Assembly (NCBI RefSeq): GCF_009687865.1
Contig: NZ_BLAE01000011.1
Coordinates: forward strand, 208,774 to 272,773
Source of the DNA: Acrocarpospora macrocephala
GTDB lineage: Bacteria > Actinomycetota > Actinomycetes > Streptosporangiales > Streptosporangiaceae
Reading direction: 5' to 3'
Length of the DNA stretch: 64,000 bases
The translations under genes were made by a program, and so were the position numbers. A model generated the notes under the pieces. It ran no database searches, was not told the DNA's origin, and saw only the letters and a list, made by a program, of their open reading frames with translations. Shown here piece after piece: positions 52,701 to 60,260 of this stretch; the first letter of the stretch is position 1; each line of letters begins with the position of its first letter.

Positions 52701-54804
52701 CGGCCAGCAGTTCGGTCAGCGACCAGCCGGTGTGCCTGTCCAACGCCCGGGCGCAGGCCTCGATCTCCTGAGCGAACACCGGCGACTCGCGAATCAGTCC
52801 GGCGGCCATCCCCGCCCACTGGGACCCCTGCCCGGGAAACACGAACACGGTGCTGCCCCGCTGCCGGGCCACCCCCTGGACCAGAGCGACCGCCTGCTCC
52901 CCCCGAGCGAGCGCCAGCAGGCCGTCCCGAACCTCAGCACGGTCACCCACCAGCACGGCCCGATGCTTGAAAACGGTCCGCGTCACGGCCAGCGAGAGCG
53001 CCACATCCGGATCCCCCGCCGCCCCCGGCCGATCGAGAAAGCCATAAAGCCGGGCACCCTGCTCACGCAAAGCCCCCTCACTCGCAGCGGATACAACCCA
53101 CGGCAAAACCGCCCCGGCCGCCTGCGCACCCAGCGCCGCGACAACCGGTTCCGCACGCACCGCGCCAGCCGCCTCCGCACGCAGCACCGCCACGACCGCC
53201 TGTGCCCCGTCCGCACGCAAGACCTCGCCAGCAGCTTCCCCACGAGGTGCCGCCACGACCGCTTGCGCCCCGGCACGCAACATCTCACCGGCTGCCTCCG
53301 CGCGCAGCGCCGCCACCACCGACTCCGCGCGCACCGCGCCAACCGCCTCCGCACGCGGCGTGCCGGGCGCGTCCGCGCGAAGTGCCACGGCGATCGCCCG
53401 CGCGCCGGCTGCGTCCGCACGCAGCACCTCGTCTGCCGCTTCCGCGCGGAGTGCCGCGACAACCGCCTCTGCGCGCGGCGGCGCTGCAGGGGACGGCGCT
53501 TCAGTTACCGCCGGGGCGGAGTGTGGGGGTTCGGTGAGGATGATGTGGCAGTTTGTGCCGCCCATGCCGAAGGAGCTGACGCCTGCGGCGCGGAGGTGGT
53601 CGGGTTGGGGCCAGGGGGTTGTGGTGGTTTGTACGCGTAGGCGTAGGTCGGTGAGCGGGATGTCGGGGTTGGGGGTTTGGAAGTTGAGGCTGGGTGGGAG
53701 TTCGCCGTGGGTGATGCTGAGGGCCGTTTTGAGCAGGCCGACGATGCCGGAGGCGCCTTCCAGGTGGCCGACGTTGGTTTTGGCCGAGCCGACGAGGAGG
53801 GGCGTGTCGGCGGGTCGGGTGGCGCTGAGGGCTAGGCCGAGGGCGGCGGCTTCGATGGGGTCGCCTAGGCGGGTGCCGGTGCCGTGGAGTTCGACGTACT
53901 GGATGTCGGCGGGAGTGAGGCCGGAGCGGGCGGTGGCGCGCTGGATGACCTCGGCCTGGGCGCCGGGGTCCGGGACGGTGAGGCCGTCGGTGTGGCCGTC
54001 GTTGTTGACGGCGGTGCCGCGGATGACGCAGTGCACGCGGTCGCCGTCGGCGAGCGCCTGGGTGAGGGTCTTGAGCACGACGGCGCCGCCGCCCTCGCCG
54101 CGGACGTAGCCGTTGGCGCGGGCGTCGAAGGTGTGGCAGCGGCCGTCCGGGGAGAGCGCGCCGAAGCGGTCGGCCGCGACGGTCGTGTCGGGGGCGATGT
54201 TGAGGTTGACCCCGGCCGCGATCGCGACCGTGGACTCGCCGGAGCGCAGGCTCTCCGCGGCCAGGTGGACGGCCACCAGCGAGGACGACTGGGCCGAGTC
54301 GACGGTCAGGCTCGGCCCGCGCAGGCTCAGCGCGTGCGAGACGCGGTTGGCGATGAGGCCGCGGTTGAGGCCGGTCAGGGTGTGGCGGGTGACGGCGGCG
54401 GGGCCGCCGCGGTGGACCAGCGCCGCGTAGTCGGACGCGATGGCGCCGACGAAGACCCCGGCCGGGGTGGCGGCGAGGCGCCCGGGCGGGATCCTGGCGT
54501 CTTCGAGCGCCTCCCAGGCGAGTTCCAGCACCAGGCGCTGCTGCGGGTCCATCTCGGCCGCCTCGCGCGGGGAGATCCCGAAGAATTCGGGGTCGAAGCG
54601 GTCGACGTCGGCGAGGAACCCGCCGAACCGGGGGGCGTCCTCGGCGCCTTCCCAGCGCCCGGCGGGCGGTTCCGTGATCGCGGAGCGGCCACCGCGCAGC
54701 AGCTCCCAGAAGGCCGCCGGGTCGGGCGCCTGCGGGAGCCGGCAGGCCATTCCGATGACGGCGACGGCCTCGACCGATCCGGATTCCGCACGGCCGACAT
54801 TCAT
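43702..54804 (-). CDS. Type I PKS, loading module and module 1: KSQ-AT(mmal)-ACP / KS-AT(mal)-DH-ER-KR-ACP
   Basis: This 3700-residue protein is the first gene of the PKS operon (GGAG before the ATG). Approximate loading domains: KSQ 12-422 with Gln172 in place of the catalytic Cys (VDSAQSSS), AT 650-945 (GHSQGE, YASHS near 845: methylmalonyl), ACP near 1181 ([11 protein letters not shown]). KSQ decarboxylates the loaded unit, giving a propionyl starter. Module 1: KS 1243-1720 (Cys near 1471), AT 1985-2290 (GHSVGE, HAFHS: malonyl), DH 2375-2790 ([22 protein letters not shown]), ER 2960-3280 ([17 protein letters not shown]), KR 3285-3465 (LDD, B-type), ACP near 3622, docking tail. All reductive domains look intact, so this unit becomes saturated. 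At least seven repeat arrays enlarge the linkers, the DH and a KS loop; an Asn-Gly-His-rich linker (44095-44205) separates KR and ACP. Confidence 0.93.
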   Translation of the reverse strand: MNVGRAESGSVEAVAVIGMACRLPQAPDPAAFWELLRGGRSAITEPPAGRWEGAEDAPRFGGFLADVDRFDPEFFGISPREAAEMDPQQRLVLELAWEALEDARIPPGRLAATPAGVFVGAIASDYAALVHRGGPAAVTRHTLTGLNRGLIANRVSHALSLRGPSLTVDSAQSSSLVAVHLAAESLRSGESTVAIAAGVNLNIAPDTTVAADRFGALSPDGRCHTFDARANGYVRGEGGGAVVLKTLTQALADGDRVHCVIRGTAVNNDGHTDGLTVPDPGAQAEVIQRATARSGLTPADIQYVELHGTGTRLGDPIEAAALGLALSATRPADTPLLVGSAKTNVGHLEGASGIVGLLKTALSITHGELPPSLNFQTPNPDIPLTDLRLRVQTTTTPWPQPDHLRAAGVSSFGMGGTNCHIILTEPPHSAPAVTEAPSPAAPPRAEAVVAALRAEAADEVLRADAAGARAIAVALRADAPGTPRAEAVGAVRAESVVAALRAEAAGEMLRAGAQAVVAAPRGEAAGEVLRADGAQAVVAVLRAEAAGAVRAEPVVAALGAQAAGAVLPWVVSAASEGALREQGARLYGFLDRPGAAGDPDVALSLAVTRTVFKHRAVLVGDRAEVRDGLLALARGEQAVALVQGVARQRGSTVFVFPGQGSQWAGMAAGLIRESPVFAQEIEACARALDRHTGWSLTELLAGRPGAPSLDRVDVVQPALFAVMVSLARLWEAAGVRPDAVIGHSQGEIAAAHIAGALSLDDAARVVALRSRAIAAVAGRGGMASVALPADRVRARVSRWGDQLGVAAVNGPRATVVSGDAEALAELLTAYRAEGVRVRTVPVDYASHSPQVEPLRRRLLDELGDIRPRPAEVAFYSTVTGGRLDTTELTAAYWYRNLRQTVELALAVRTAVADGHGVFVESSPHPILTEGIRETAGDVLATGTLRRDHGDLRQFLLSLARVHTGGGTVAWPDVIGDQAQLVDLPTYPFQRRPLWLRHDPAPTLAARRESASTLAAGQESAPARGSDTLGGPDGPGVSAEASGSDGLGVFAEASGSDGLGVFAEASGSDGLGVFAEASGSDGLGVSTEASGFDGLRVFAEASESGESGVFGGLGGSGKSSGPGVGGSREPNGIGGSGGLGALDRIERERAVRVAVAQSAALVLGYPSGDAVDDEATFKDLGFDSAAAVEFRDRLGTATGLNLPASLIYDHPTPRAVTGYLTATISPDAPPPPVDVPAAGADEPIAIVAMSGRWPGDATSPEDLWRVLGSTRDVIGDFPDNRGWDLNRLLPAPFTGATDTSATDTSAGATGASVSGTSLSGTSLSGTSLSGTSLSGTSLSGTSAIGTSLSGTSAVGTSVTGSGGFLRDADLFDAAFFGLSPREAATMDPQQRLLLESAWELYERAGLDPAGQRGSRTGVFVGVTPQEYGPRLHETPDGYQGHALTGTLPSVASGRIAYTLGLEGPALTVDTACSSSLVAIHLAVQALRRGECERAVAGGAAVMSTPGMFTEFSRQGGLAPDGRCKPFAAAANGTAWSEAVGLVLLEPLSQARRHGHPVLAVVRGSAINQDGASNGLTAPSGPAQERVIRAALAAADLSPTEIDAVEAHGTGTTLGDPIEAGALLATYGQDRDPATPLLLGSCKSHLGHTQAAAGVTSLVAMVQAIRHGTLPATLHVDHPSPHIDWTSGTLALLTEPTPWPTTGRPRRAAISSFGISGTNAHLILEQAPTELPEHTPTDSNSELPTESALASHSGLDRELSAESDAAFRSGLDRELSAESDAAFRSVSDRELSAESDLAFRSVSGREPSAEPDPTLPSVSDRELGVESGTEETRRASGPDAMPLDSSARSEDALREQVSRFRAGVAEDDGLALPLISSARSEDALREQVPRLRAGLAEDDGLALPLVLSARSEDALREQAARLRGRLAEDDGLALPDVAYTLVTGRATFERRAVVLGGGRAEVLAALQALAGGEAGAGLVRGVAARTGGLAFLFPGQGSQRAGMGRRLAEEFPVFADALAEVTRHLDTHLDHPIREVMFAEPGTENAARLDTTAYTQPALFAFGVALYRLAESFLPQPDQLIGHSVGELAAAHVAGVFSLPDAAALVAARGRLMQAVPAVGAMAALRGGEAEIAKLLAEHPGAVDLAAINGPDSVVISGDRDVVGEIAERWRSRGRQAKLLQVSHAFHSPHMDEVPAVFRAVAEGVAFAPPRIPLISNVTGRPATAEQLRDPGYWADHIRRPVRFSDGIAALRELGVTDYLELGPGGTLTSLAHDCLADTPPHTLVTASRPGHPEPLAFRTALATLHVNGVYVDWHADWHADRHSDWHGDRPADRPTDRHGDRHGGLAGRGARLVDLPTYAFQRRRFWLAPPVPVASPAAAGLDAADHPLLGAAIDLADGQGILLTARLSTSAQPWLADHAIGGTALLPGTAFVELATHAAKRSGGLQLAELTLEAPLALPPHGDVQLQVRTTAADGSGRRLLTVHSRTATTEPWTRHATGILAPVEAGLVTPTATDARASLEAGPMIPTAADVYAPAEAGPVTSVAADVRAPAEAEPAASVLALAGAWPPPNARPVDLTGWYERLHDQGYTYGPAFQGLTAAWRLGEEVLAEVSLPADQLPTASGYGIHPALLDAALHAAVGIVLPDGDQANHDRTSPDGSDGPDAQNGHGGQSRHGGHVGPHGLDGQSGPDAQNGHGGHVGPDGSDSQSGPDAHGGRGSQGGHGRGVRIPFAWQGVVTAGAGATALRVRVTPIGVDTVRLVAVDGSGAAVIVVESLTFRSAPRGGFAVAVPYRLDWVGVPTPSAVDTARWAAVGVGVPGVPRFDDLGSAVAGRPEVLVVAVASGGEALPGALHEGTAAGLGLLQSALEDARLAAARVVLVTRGAIGTRDGEDVAGLGDAGLWGLGRTAQTEFPGRLTLIDHDGLPESLAVLASAVASGESQSAVRQGEILVPRLARPTPEDVLALPGEEWRLDVSTRGVADGIAALPAADLSRPLAPGEVRVAIRAAGLNFRDVLIALGLYPGEARIGAEAAGVVIEAGPGVADLVPGDRVMGLVPGTIGPVAITDRRYLVPIPAGWTFAQAAAAPVAFLTAYHGLAGLAALQPGERVLVHAATGGVGMAAVQLARHWGAEVYGTASPAKWPTLREQGLDDAHIASTRTLDFATAFPPVDIVLNTLAHEFTDASLRLLGDGGRFVELGKTDPRDPGAVAAAHPGVSYQAFDLFEVDPDRIAVMLGELTGLFGSGALAPLPVTAWDVRHARRALRRLSQARHTGKLVLTLPAGRLDPDGTVLVTGGTGALGALTVRHLVTKHGVRHLLLASRAGLSAPGAPELRAELAELGADVRIAAVDVADPISLSALIDAVPAAHPLTAVVHAAGVLDDGVLGSLTPERITGVLRPKADAAWHLHELTRDRDLSAFVLFSSAAGLLGTAGQAGYAAANSFLDALARHRRANGLPATALAWGQWAEPSGMTRHLTPADRARLARAGLPPMGTAQALALLDAALAGPDPVAVTAHLDHEASGSPLFAHLRRNRALANGHSPGHANGHAPGYASGHSAGYPNGHADGHPNSSASLAGELALRSEAEQSSRLLDLVRTAAAAVLGHVDTDAVPPDRGFLEGEFDSLSSVELRNRLGQVTGLRLPSTLVFDHPTPLALAAYLRERLVPAEPESGAELGTVVDAEIDLATNEELFELIDTELRLS
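46640..46860 (-). repeat. Degenerate Gly/His/Asp-rich repeat inside the module 1 DH
   Basis: The minus strand encodes an insert of about 75 residues with recurring blocks such as [17 protein letters not shown]. It lies directly after the second catalytic DH motif ([12 protein letters not shown]), a second insertion point in this domain. Confidence 0.85.
47146..47304 (-). repeat. 48-bp repeat in the inter-hotdog loop of the module 1 DH
   Basis: Three or more diverged 48-base units, with matching CACGTCTGCCGCC-type cores at 47165, 47213 and 47261, encode 16 residues each of the form [16 protein letters not shown]. The position matches the repeats in the DH domains of modules 3 and 5. Confidence 0.85.
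47782..47877 (-). repeat. 12-bp repeat at the AT-DH junction of module 1
   Basis: Eight 12-base units (consensus about GTGCCGATCAGC on the plus strand) encode a chain of Asp, His, Arg and Trp residues ([12 protein letters not shown] type) after the AT. Confidence 0.85.
49005..49283 (-). repeat. Triplicated 93-bp unit in the module 1 KS-AT linker
   Basis: Three copies spaced exactly 93 bases (anchor GAGCAAGCCC at 49011, 49104 and 49197) encode 31 residues each with the core [11 protein letters not shown]. This core is the normal first helix of the AT-associated linker, so a structural helix itself has been copied. Confidence 0.9.
49347..49586 (-). repeat. 48-bp minisatellite in the module 1 KS-AT linker
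   Basis: Five units spaced 48 bases (CACGA anchors at 49347, 49395, 49443, 49491 and 49539) encode 16 residues each, read as [16 protein letters not shown]. It lies next to the 93-bp triplication. Confidence 0.9.
50731..50880 (-). repeat. 15-bp minisatellite inside the module 1 ketosynthase
   Basis: Ten tandem 15-base units; six are identical (GGAGAGAGAGGTCCC at 50761, 50791, 50806, 50821, 50836 and 50851). They encode the pentapeptide SGTSL on the minus strand. The array replaces the short loop that other KS domains here have between RGWDL and GGFL. Confidence 0.95.
51506..51721 (-). repeat. 36-bp minisatellite between loading AT and ACP
   Basis: Six 36-base units, the three from 51578 to 51685 identical, encode the 12-residue unit [12 protein letters not shown]. 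It forms a flexible spacer between the loading AT and its ACP. Confidence 0.95.
53090..53500 (-). repeat. Degenerate Ala-rich repeat in the KSQ-AT linker
   Basis: The minus strand encodes about 135 residues of recurring [19 protein letters not shown]-type blocks between KSQ and the loading AT. The unit length varies, so the array is older or more scrambled than the other repeats. Confidence 0.8.
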
Positions 54805-54870
54805 CTTCGCTCCATATCCTGAACCGGCGAGAAATGCTGTTTCCAGCCTCGCTATTCGGTCCCGAATGGA

Positions 54871-54897
54871 GAAACCCCTAACGACCCCTAAGGGGTC
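54871..54897 (-). promoter_or_regulatory. Candidate LuxR-type operator of the PKS operon
   Basis: On the minus strand the region reads CCTTAGGGGTCGTTAGGGG followed by TTTC: two TTAGGGG blocks 10 bases apart. The first block also forms the perfect palindrome GACCCCTAAGGGGTC (54883-54897). It lies 67-93 bases before the first PKS start and right behind the regulator stop. Known LuxR-type polyketide regulators bind CTAGGG-like half-sites, so this is a reasonable target of the neighbouring regulator (inference). Confidence 0.55.
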
Positions 54898-56385
54898 CTA
54901 GTCCAAAAACACGGGGAGATCGGCCCGGCGGGTTACGCCGAGCTTTCGATAAATGCGGGTGAGATGCTGCTCGACCGTGCTCACGGTCACGTAGAGCTTT
55001 CCGGAGATCTGCCGGTTGGTGTGCCCCTGCGCGGCCAGGGTGGCGACCCTCCGCTCAGCCTCACTGAGATCCTCACCGAGATCCGGGGCAGGAGCCGCGG
55101 GGGGCGGCCGGAGCGCGAGGGTGTCGGCGGCGGGCTCCGCGCCGGAGGACCGCGCGAGGTGGCGGGAGCGGCGCCCGGCGGACCTGGCGCGATGGCCGTC
55201 ACCCAGGCGCGCGTACGCCGAACCGGCGTCGGCCAGCGCGTACGCGAGCTCCAGCCGGTCCTGCGCCGACTGCAGCAACTCCACCGCCTGCTCCAGCTCG
55301 GCCGGGCGCTGCTCAAGCGGCAGGGTCGCCGCGCGCAGCCGGGTGGCGATGCCGCGAACCCGGGCGGATCCGGCGCCGGGCGCCGCGAGTTGCTCGTCGG
55401 TGAAGGCCCTGGCGTCGGCCGTACGGCCCAGGTCGAGGCAGGCGCGGGCGGCGCCGAGCCGCCAGGCGGCGAGTCCGGCCAGGTCGGCGTCCCAGCTTTT
55501 CATCAGGTCGCCGCAGGCCAGGAAGTCGGCGAGGGCTTCCTCCGGGGCGCCGGTGGAGAGCCGGTAGCCGCCGCGCGCGGCCAGGTAGTGCGGCCCGACC
55601 GGGGTCTGGAACATCGCCTCCGGCACGGGCACGGCCAGGTAGCGTACGGCGTCCTCGGGTTTGCCCAGGAGGGTCTTGGCGGTCACCATGCTGGCCAGCG
55701 GCAGCCCGAGCGCCACCCCCCAGGCGGCCATCGGCAGGTGGGCGAGCGCGTCGCGGGCGCACCGCTCGGCGTCCCTGAGCCGTCCCTGGCGGATCGCGGT
55801 CTCGGCCCGGATCGCCGCGAACATGCCCTGCCAGTGCGGATCGCAGTGGGTGGTGGTCTGTTCCAGCAGCGGCGCGCACCAGCGTCCGGCCAGGTCGGCG
55901 CGGTCGGCGTAGACGAGGGTGGCGAGCGCGGCGATGAGCGACTCCAGGGCCGGCTCCCCCATCGGGCAGAGCCGCAGGACGGTCTCGGCGCGGCACACCG
56001 CCGCGTCGGCGTCGTGGTCGGCCAGGAAGGCGGCGAGCACGCGCACCCCTTCGAGCCCGGTGGTCACCTCGATGGGCCCGGCTTCCACCGGGAGCTCGCC
56101 ACGCAGGCCCGGATACCAGCAGCGGGCCAGCTCCCGGAACGCTCCAACGGTCCCGTCCGATTCCCGGATGGCCCGCAATGCCTCACCGGTACGGCCGGCC
56201 AGCAGCAGTCGCCGTACCGACCCGGTGGCGGCCGGACCACGGCCGAGCCATTCATCGACGAGATTGGCGACTTTCGCCGAGATCTGTTCGTCCGAGGACG
56301 CGTCCGCGAAAAGTCTGCGGAGTAATTCCAGTGAGGATTCCGCGCGCACCCGATCAATTCTGGCCCGATGGCCCATCAATTCCAT
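54898..56385 (-). CDS. LuxR-family transcriptional regulator of the PKS cluster
   Basis: This 495-residue protein starts at an ATG with GGAG six bases upstream. The C-terminus holds a GerE/LuxR helix-turn-helix (LSEAERRVATLAAQGHTNRQ, then VTVSTVEQHLTRIYRKLGV). The rest is helical and Ala/Leu-rich, like the repeat region of large LAL regulators. The N-terminal AAA+ ATPase with its Walker A, usual in LAL proteins of about 900 residues, is absent, so it resembles the C-terminal half of one. It lies just upstream of the PKS operon on the same strand and is probably its activator. It may act at the TTAGGGG repeats before the PKS and before the second importer. Confidence 0.85.
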   Translation of the reverse strand: MELMGHRARIDRVRAESSLELLRRLFADASSDEQISAKVANLVDEWLGRGPAATGSVRRLLLAGRTGEALRAIRESDGTVGAFRELARCWYPGLRGELPVEAGPIEVTTGLEGVRVLAAFLADHDADAAVCRAETVLRLCPMGEPALESLIAALATLVYADRADLAGRWCAPLLEQTTTHCDPHWQGMFAAIRAETAIRQGRLRDAERCARDALAHLPMAAWGVALGLPLASMVTAKTLLGKPEDAVRYLAVPVPEAMFQTPVGPHYLAARGGYRLSTGAPEEALADFLACGDLMKSWDADLAGLAAWRLGAARACLDLGRTADARAFTDEQLAAPGAGSARVRGIATRLRAATLPLEQRPAELEQAVELLQSAQDRLELAYALADAGSAYARLGDGHRARSAGRRSRHLARSSGAEPAADTLALRPPPAAPAPDLGEDLSEAERRVATLAAQGHTNRQISGKLYVTVSTVEQHLTRIYRKLGVTRRADLPVFLD

Positions 56386-56692
56386 ACGACGCTCCGCCGG
56401 AAGAAACAGCAGTGGTCATCGGCGCGCTATTCGCGCCCGCACCCGGCCGCAAAGAATCAACGCCCTTTCTCCGGCTCTGCCGCCGCCGTCGCCCGCGGGC
56501 CGGGATCCGCACCAGCCCCCCGCCGATGCCTATTACCTATATTTCCTACTAAGTAACCATACAATAGGCAGGGCGTCAAGGCGGCGGCCCGTCCCGCCAT
56601 CCTGGGTGATCAAGGCATTACAGGTTGTTCTGGTAGGAAATATGTGGATATGCTCGCTGACGCACCATTCGAGCACCTCAGAACCAGGACCC
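56386..56692. promoter_or_regulatory. Divergent control region between the PKS regulator and the salvage operon
   Basis: This 307-base gap has no gene. Rightwards, TTGTTC and TATGCT 18 bases apart (about 56626-56655) could drive the importer operon. Leftwards, TTGACG (complement of 56574-56579) could be the -35 for the regulator. Direct half-sites ATTACCTAT and ATTTCCTAC lie at 56532-56549, and an inverted GTAGGAAAT lies at 56633-56641. These match the operator before the SAM-riboswitch operon. I see no riboswitch here. Confidence 0.5.
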
Positions 56693-57715
56693 ATGAGAAT
56701 CACCCCAGCCCTCGCGGGGATCGCCGCGCTCCTCGCCCTCGCCGCGTGCGGCGGCGGCGAGACCGGCGCCGCCCCCGCGGCCCCGGAGAAATCGATCATC
56801 CTGATCACCCCGAACCCCGTCGGCTCCAACAGCTTCCTGCAGCTCGGCGTCAAGGGCGCGGAGGCCGCCGCGAAGGAGCTCGGCGCCTCCTTCAAGCTGT
56901 ACGAGAGCAAGGACCCCACGAGCATCGCGCAGAACGTCGACGCGGCGGTGCGGGCCAAGCCGACCGTCATCGTGGGCATCAGCTTCTCCTTCGACGACGT
57001 GTTCAACACCGTCCCCAAGCAGCACCCCGACCAGCAGTTCCTGCAGGTCGACTCGTGCGCGAAGGAGCAGGCCGCCAACCTGGCCTGCGTGTCGTTCAAG
57101 GAGCATGAGGCGGCCTACCTGGCCGGGGTCGAGGCGGGCCTGCTGACCAAGAGCGGCCAGATCGGGGTGGTCGCGGCGCTGGACACGCCGTTCGTGCACC
57201 GCTGGATCGAGCCGTTCTTCGCCGGGGCCACCTCGGTCCGGGCGGACGTCACCGGCACGCCCCTCTACGTGGGCGGCGCGAACCCGTTCAGCGACCCGGC
57301 CAGGGCCAAGTCCCAGGCGCAGACGCTCACCGGGCGCGGCGCGGACATCGTCGCCGCGGCGGCGTCCGCGGGCAACCAGGGCGTGTTCGAGGCGGCCGCG
57401 TCCTCGGGGGCGAAGGCGTTCGGCGTGGACATCAACCAGTGCGGCCAGAGCGCGGGCAACGTCATCGACAACGTGCTCAAGCACGTGGACGTGGCGGAGA
57501 GCGCGGCGATCAAGGAGATAGCGGCGGGGAAGACCGGCGGCGTCAAGATCTACGGTCTGGCCGAGGGCGGTGTGGGCGTGAACGCCCTCGACGCCGAGGT
57601 GGCCTCGTCCGGCTGCACGGTGGCCGCCAGCCCCGACGTGATCGCCAAGGTGAAGCAGGTCCGCGACGACATCGTGGCCGGGAAGATCACCGTCGCGGAT
57701 CCGCTGCAGGGCTGA
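56693..57715 (+). CDS. BMP-family (nucleoside-type) ABC importer lipoprotein
   Basis: The ATG at 56693 starts a 340-residue exported lipoprotein with lipobox LAAC. The body follows the Bmp/PnrA/Med family: SIILITPNPVGSNSFLQLG, VGISFSFDDVFNTVPKQHP, CVSFKEHEAAYLAGVEAGL and GLAEGGVGVNALD. Characterised members bind purine nucleosides for uptake. It leads an operon with an ATPase, two permeases, a nucleoside hydrolase and methylthioribose-salvage enzymes, so the ligand may be 5'-methylthioadenosine or a similar nucleoside (inference). The open frame extends far upstream, but the lipoprotein signal fixes this start. Confidence 0.9.
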   Translation: MRITPALAGIAALLALAACGGGETGAAPAAPEKSIILITPNPVGSNSFLQLGVKGAEAAAKELGASFKLYESKDPTSIAQNVDAAVRAKPTVIVGISFSFDDVFNTVPKQHPDQQFLQVDSCAKEQAANLACVSFKEHEAAYLAGVEAGLLTKSGQIGVVAALDTPFVHRWIEPFFAGATSVRADVTGTPLYVGGANPFSDPARAKSQAQTLTGRGADIVAAAASAGNQGVFEAAASSGAKAFGVDINQCGQSAGNVIDNVLKHVDVAESAAIKEIAAGKTGGVKIYGLAEGGVGVNALDAEVASSGCTVAASPDVIAKVKQVRDDIVAGKITVADPLQG

Positions 57716-57717
57716 CG

Positions 57718-59211
57718 GTGTCCGTACCGGCCGCCGAACTGGTCGGCGTGAGCAAGCGGTTCGGGCCCGTGCTCGCCAACGACGGCATCGACCTGGCGGT
57801 CGCCAGGGGCGAGGTGCACGCCGTCGTCGGCGAGAACGGGGCCGGCAAGTCCACCCTGATGTCCATCCTGTACGGCCTGCACCGCCCCGACTCCGGTCAC
57901 GTGCTGCGCGCGGGCGAGCGGATCAGGCTGCGCTCCCCCGCCGACGGGATCCGGCACGGCCTCGGCATGGTCCACCAGCGTTTCCGCCTCTTCCCCGGCC
58001 TGACGGTGGCGGAGAACATCGTGATCGGCGCGGAACCCGTCGCCCGCGGCCGCGTCGACCAGGAGACCGCGCACCGCGCCGTGGCGGACCTCTCCGCGAA
58101 GTACGGCCTGCGCGCCGACCCCGCGGCCCAGGTCGGCGGCCTCCCGGTCGGGGTACGTCAGCGCGTGGAGATCCTCCGGGCCCTCTACCGCCAGGCCGAG
58201 GTGCTGATCCTGGACGAGCCGACCGCCGTGCTCACCCCGGCCGAGGCCGGCCGCCTCTTCGAGGTACTCCGCACGGTGGCGGCCACCGGCGTCGCCATCC
58301 TGCTGGTCACGCACAAGCTCACCGAGGTCCTCGCCGCCTCCGACCGGGTCACCGTACTCCGCCAGGGCCGCGTGACCGGCCGCTTCGCGACGGCGGACAC
58401 CAGCGCCGACGAGCTGGTCCACGCCATGATCGGCCGCTCCCTGGCCGCGCCGGAACCCCGCCGCCGGTCCAAGCCTGACGGCGATCCCGCGCTCGCCGTC
58501 CGCGACCTCACCGTCCACGACGCGGACGGCGTGCCCCGCCTGTCCGGCGTCTCGTTCGCGGTCCGGCCAGGGGAGATCGTCGGCATCGCGGGCGTGGCGG
58601 GCAGCGGCCAGCGCGAACTCCTCGACACCGTCACCGGCCTGCGCTCCCCCGGCCGGACCGGGCAGGTCCTGCTGGACGGCGCGCCGGTCGTCCAGGGCCG
58701 CGACCCGCGCGTCGCCTACGTGCCCGAGGACCGCCACGGCCGCGCCACCGCGCCGGAGATGTCGCTCGCGGAGAACCTCCTGATGGGCGAGCAGCACCGG
58801 CTGGCGACCAGGTTCGGCCTGCCCAGAAAGACCGTCCGCGCGAGGGCCGAGCAGTTGACCGAGCGGTTCGCCATCAGCGCGGCCTCGGTGGACGTCCCGA
58901 TCACCGCCCTGTCCGGCGGCAACGCGCAGAAGGCGGTGCTCGCCCGCGAGCTGACCCGGCAGTCCCGGGTGATCGTGGTCGAGGAGCCGACTCAGGGCGT
59001 GGACGTGGGCGTGCGCGAACGGGTCCACGCGCTCCTGGTCGCGGCCCGCGACCAGGGTGGCGCGATCCTCCTGCAGTCCAGCGAACTGTCCGAGCTGCGC
59101 GAATTGTCCGACCGGGTCCTCGTGCTGTTCGAGGGCCGCCTGGTCGCCGAATTCGACGCCGACGCCACCGAGGAGCGCCTGGGGCAGGCCATGACCGGGG
59201 TCCTCCCATGA
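57718..59211 (+). CDS. Nucleoside-type ABC importer ATPase (two cassettes)
   Basis: The GTG lies two bases after the lipoprotein stop. The 497-residue protein has two cassettes of the RbsA/NupA type. The first has Walker A GENGAGKST, a weakened signature (VGVRQRVEILRAL) and Walker B VLILDEPTAVLTP. The second has the usual degenerate Walker A (GVAGSGQRELL), signature LSGGNAQKAVLAREL and EEPTQGVDVG. Such asymmetry is normal in this family. It drives uptake through the two permeases that follow. Confidence 0.92.
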   Translation: MSVPAAELVGVSKRFGPVLANDGIDLAVARGEVHAVVGENGAGKSTLMSILYGLHRPDSGHVLRAGERIRLRSPADGIRHGLGMVHQRFRLFPGLTVAENIVIGAEPVARGRVDQETAHRAVADLSAKYGLRADPAAQVGGLPVGVRQRVEILRALYRQAEVLILDEPTAVLTPAEAGRLFEVLRTVAATGVAILLVTHKLTEVLAASDRVTVLRQGRVTGRFATADTSADELVHAMIGRSLAAPEPRRRSKPDGDPALAVRDLTVHDADGVPRLSGVSFAVRPGEIVGIAGVAGSGQRELLDTVTGLRSPGRTGQVLLDGAPVVQGRDPRVAYVPEDRHGRATAPEMSLAENLLMGEQHRLATRFGLPRKTVRARAEQLTERFAISAASVDVPITALSGGNAQKAVLARELTRQSRVIVVEEPTQGVDVGVRERVHALLVAARDQGGAILLQSSELSELRELSDRVLVLFEGRLVAEFDADATEERLGQAMTGVLP

Positions 59212-60260
59212 CGCGCTCGCTGAACGAACCGCGCGTCCTGGATCTGGCCCGGCGTGCGGCCCTGTCCGCGGCCGTTCCCGCGATCGGCGGCGCGCTCGCG
59301 CTGACCACGCTGGTGATGCTCGCGGTCGGCGTCAACCCGGCGGACGCCTATCCGGCGCTCATCCGGGGGGCCGTCGCGGACGGCAACCTGGAGTACACGA
59401 TCGCCGCGTTCGTGCCGACCCTCGGCATGGCGCTGGCGTTCGCGCTCCCCCTGCGGGCAGGCGAGTTCAACCTGGGCGGCGACGGCCAGATGGCCGCCGG
59501 AGGCATCGCGGCGGCAGCACTCGCGCTGGCGGTGCCGCTGCCGCCGGTGCTGGCGGTAGTCCTGCCGCTGCTGGTGGCGGCGCTGGCGGGCGGCCTGGTG
59601 GCGGCGCTGGCCGCGCCGCTGAGCACCAGGCTGCGCGTGCCCGCCATCGTCGGCACGCTGCTGATCAGCGCCCCGGCGGTCTCGCTGGCCTCCTACCTGG
59701 TCCGCTTCCCGCTGGCCGAGCAGGGCTCCGGGATCGCGCAGACCCCCGTGCTGCCCGACGCCGCCCACCTGCCCGCGCTGGGCGGCAGCGGCTACGTCAC
59801 GCTGGGCCTGCCGCTGGTGGTGGCGCTGACCGGGATCTGGTTGTACGCCGACGGCCGCACCGTCCTCGGCTACGAGATGCGGGCCAGAGGCCACAACCCC
59901 GAGTTCGCCCGGTACGGCGGCGTCCACGTCGACCGCCTCGCCGGATACGCGCTGGCCGGGGGCGGGGCGTTCGCCGGGCTGGTGGGCGGGCTGATCGTGC
60001 TGGGCCCGCCGTACCGGTTCGTGGACGGCGCGCTCACCGCGCCCGGATACACCTTCACCGCGGTCGCGGCCGTCCTGCTGGCGGCCTCGCGGCCGCTCGC
60101 GGTGCCGGTCGCGGTGGCGCTGCTGACCGTGCTGCAGGTCGGCGGCCAGGGCATGGAACGCGAGGCCGGGGTGCCCAGCCAGCTCACCCAGATCGTGCAG
60201 GGCCTGATCATCGTGATCGTCGCCGTGCTGGCGACCGTCCGGCGGCGGGCGGCGGAATGA
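59208..60260 (+). CDS. Nucleoside-type ABC importer permease 1
   Basis: This 350-residue inner-membrane protein overlaps the ATPase stop by four bases. It has about eight to ten hydrophobic segments and the family signature around LPLRAGEFNLGGDGQMAAGG, with YEMRARGHNPEFARYGGVHV in a cytoplasmic loop. It belongs to the BPD_transp_2 group, as in YufP/NupB-like importers, and forms a heteromeric channel with the next gene product. Confidence 0.9.
   Translation: MTRSLNEPRVLDLARRAALSAAVPAIGGALALTTLVMLAVGVNPADAYPALIRGAVADGNLEYTIAAFVPTLGMALAFALPLRAGEFNLGGDGQMAAGGIAAAALALAVPLPPVLAVVLPLLVAALAGGLVAALAAPLSTRLRVPAIVGTLLISAPAVSLASYLVRFPLAEQGSGIAQTPVLPDAAHLPALGGSGYVTLGLPLVVALTGIWLYADGRTVLGYEMRARGHNPEFARYGGVHVDRLAGYALAGGGAFAGLVGGLIVLGPPYRFVDGALTAPGYTFTAVAAVLLAASRPLAVPVAVALLTVLQVGGQGMEREAGVPSQLTQIVQGLIIVIVAVLATVRRRAAE

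Noticed and set aside
54289-54291. Inactivating mutation of the first ketosynthase (Cys to Gln)
   Set aside because: Gln at this position in the first KS of the first protein, followed by an AT and ACP, is the known KSQ loading architecture, so it is functional rather than damage.
56386-56692. A second SAM riboswitch before the salvage operon
   Set aside because: Neither strand shows the CAAGCCCCGGC / GGCAACCC / GGGGTGCCCC blocks, and the likely transcript leader is short.
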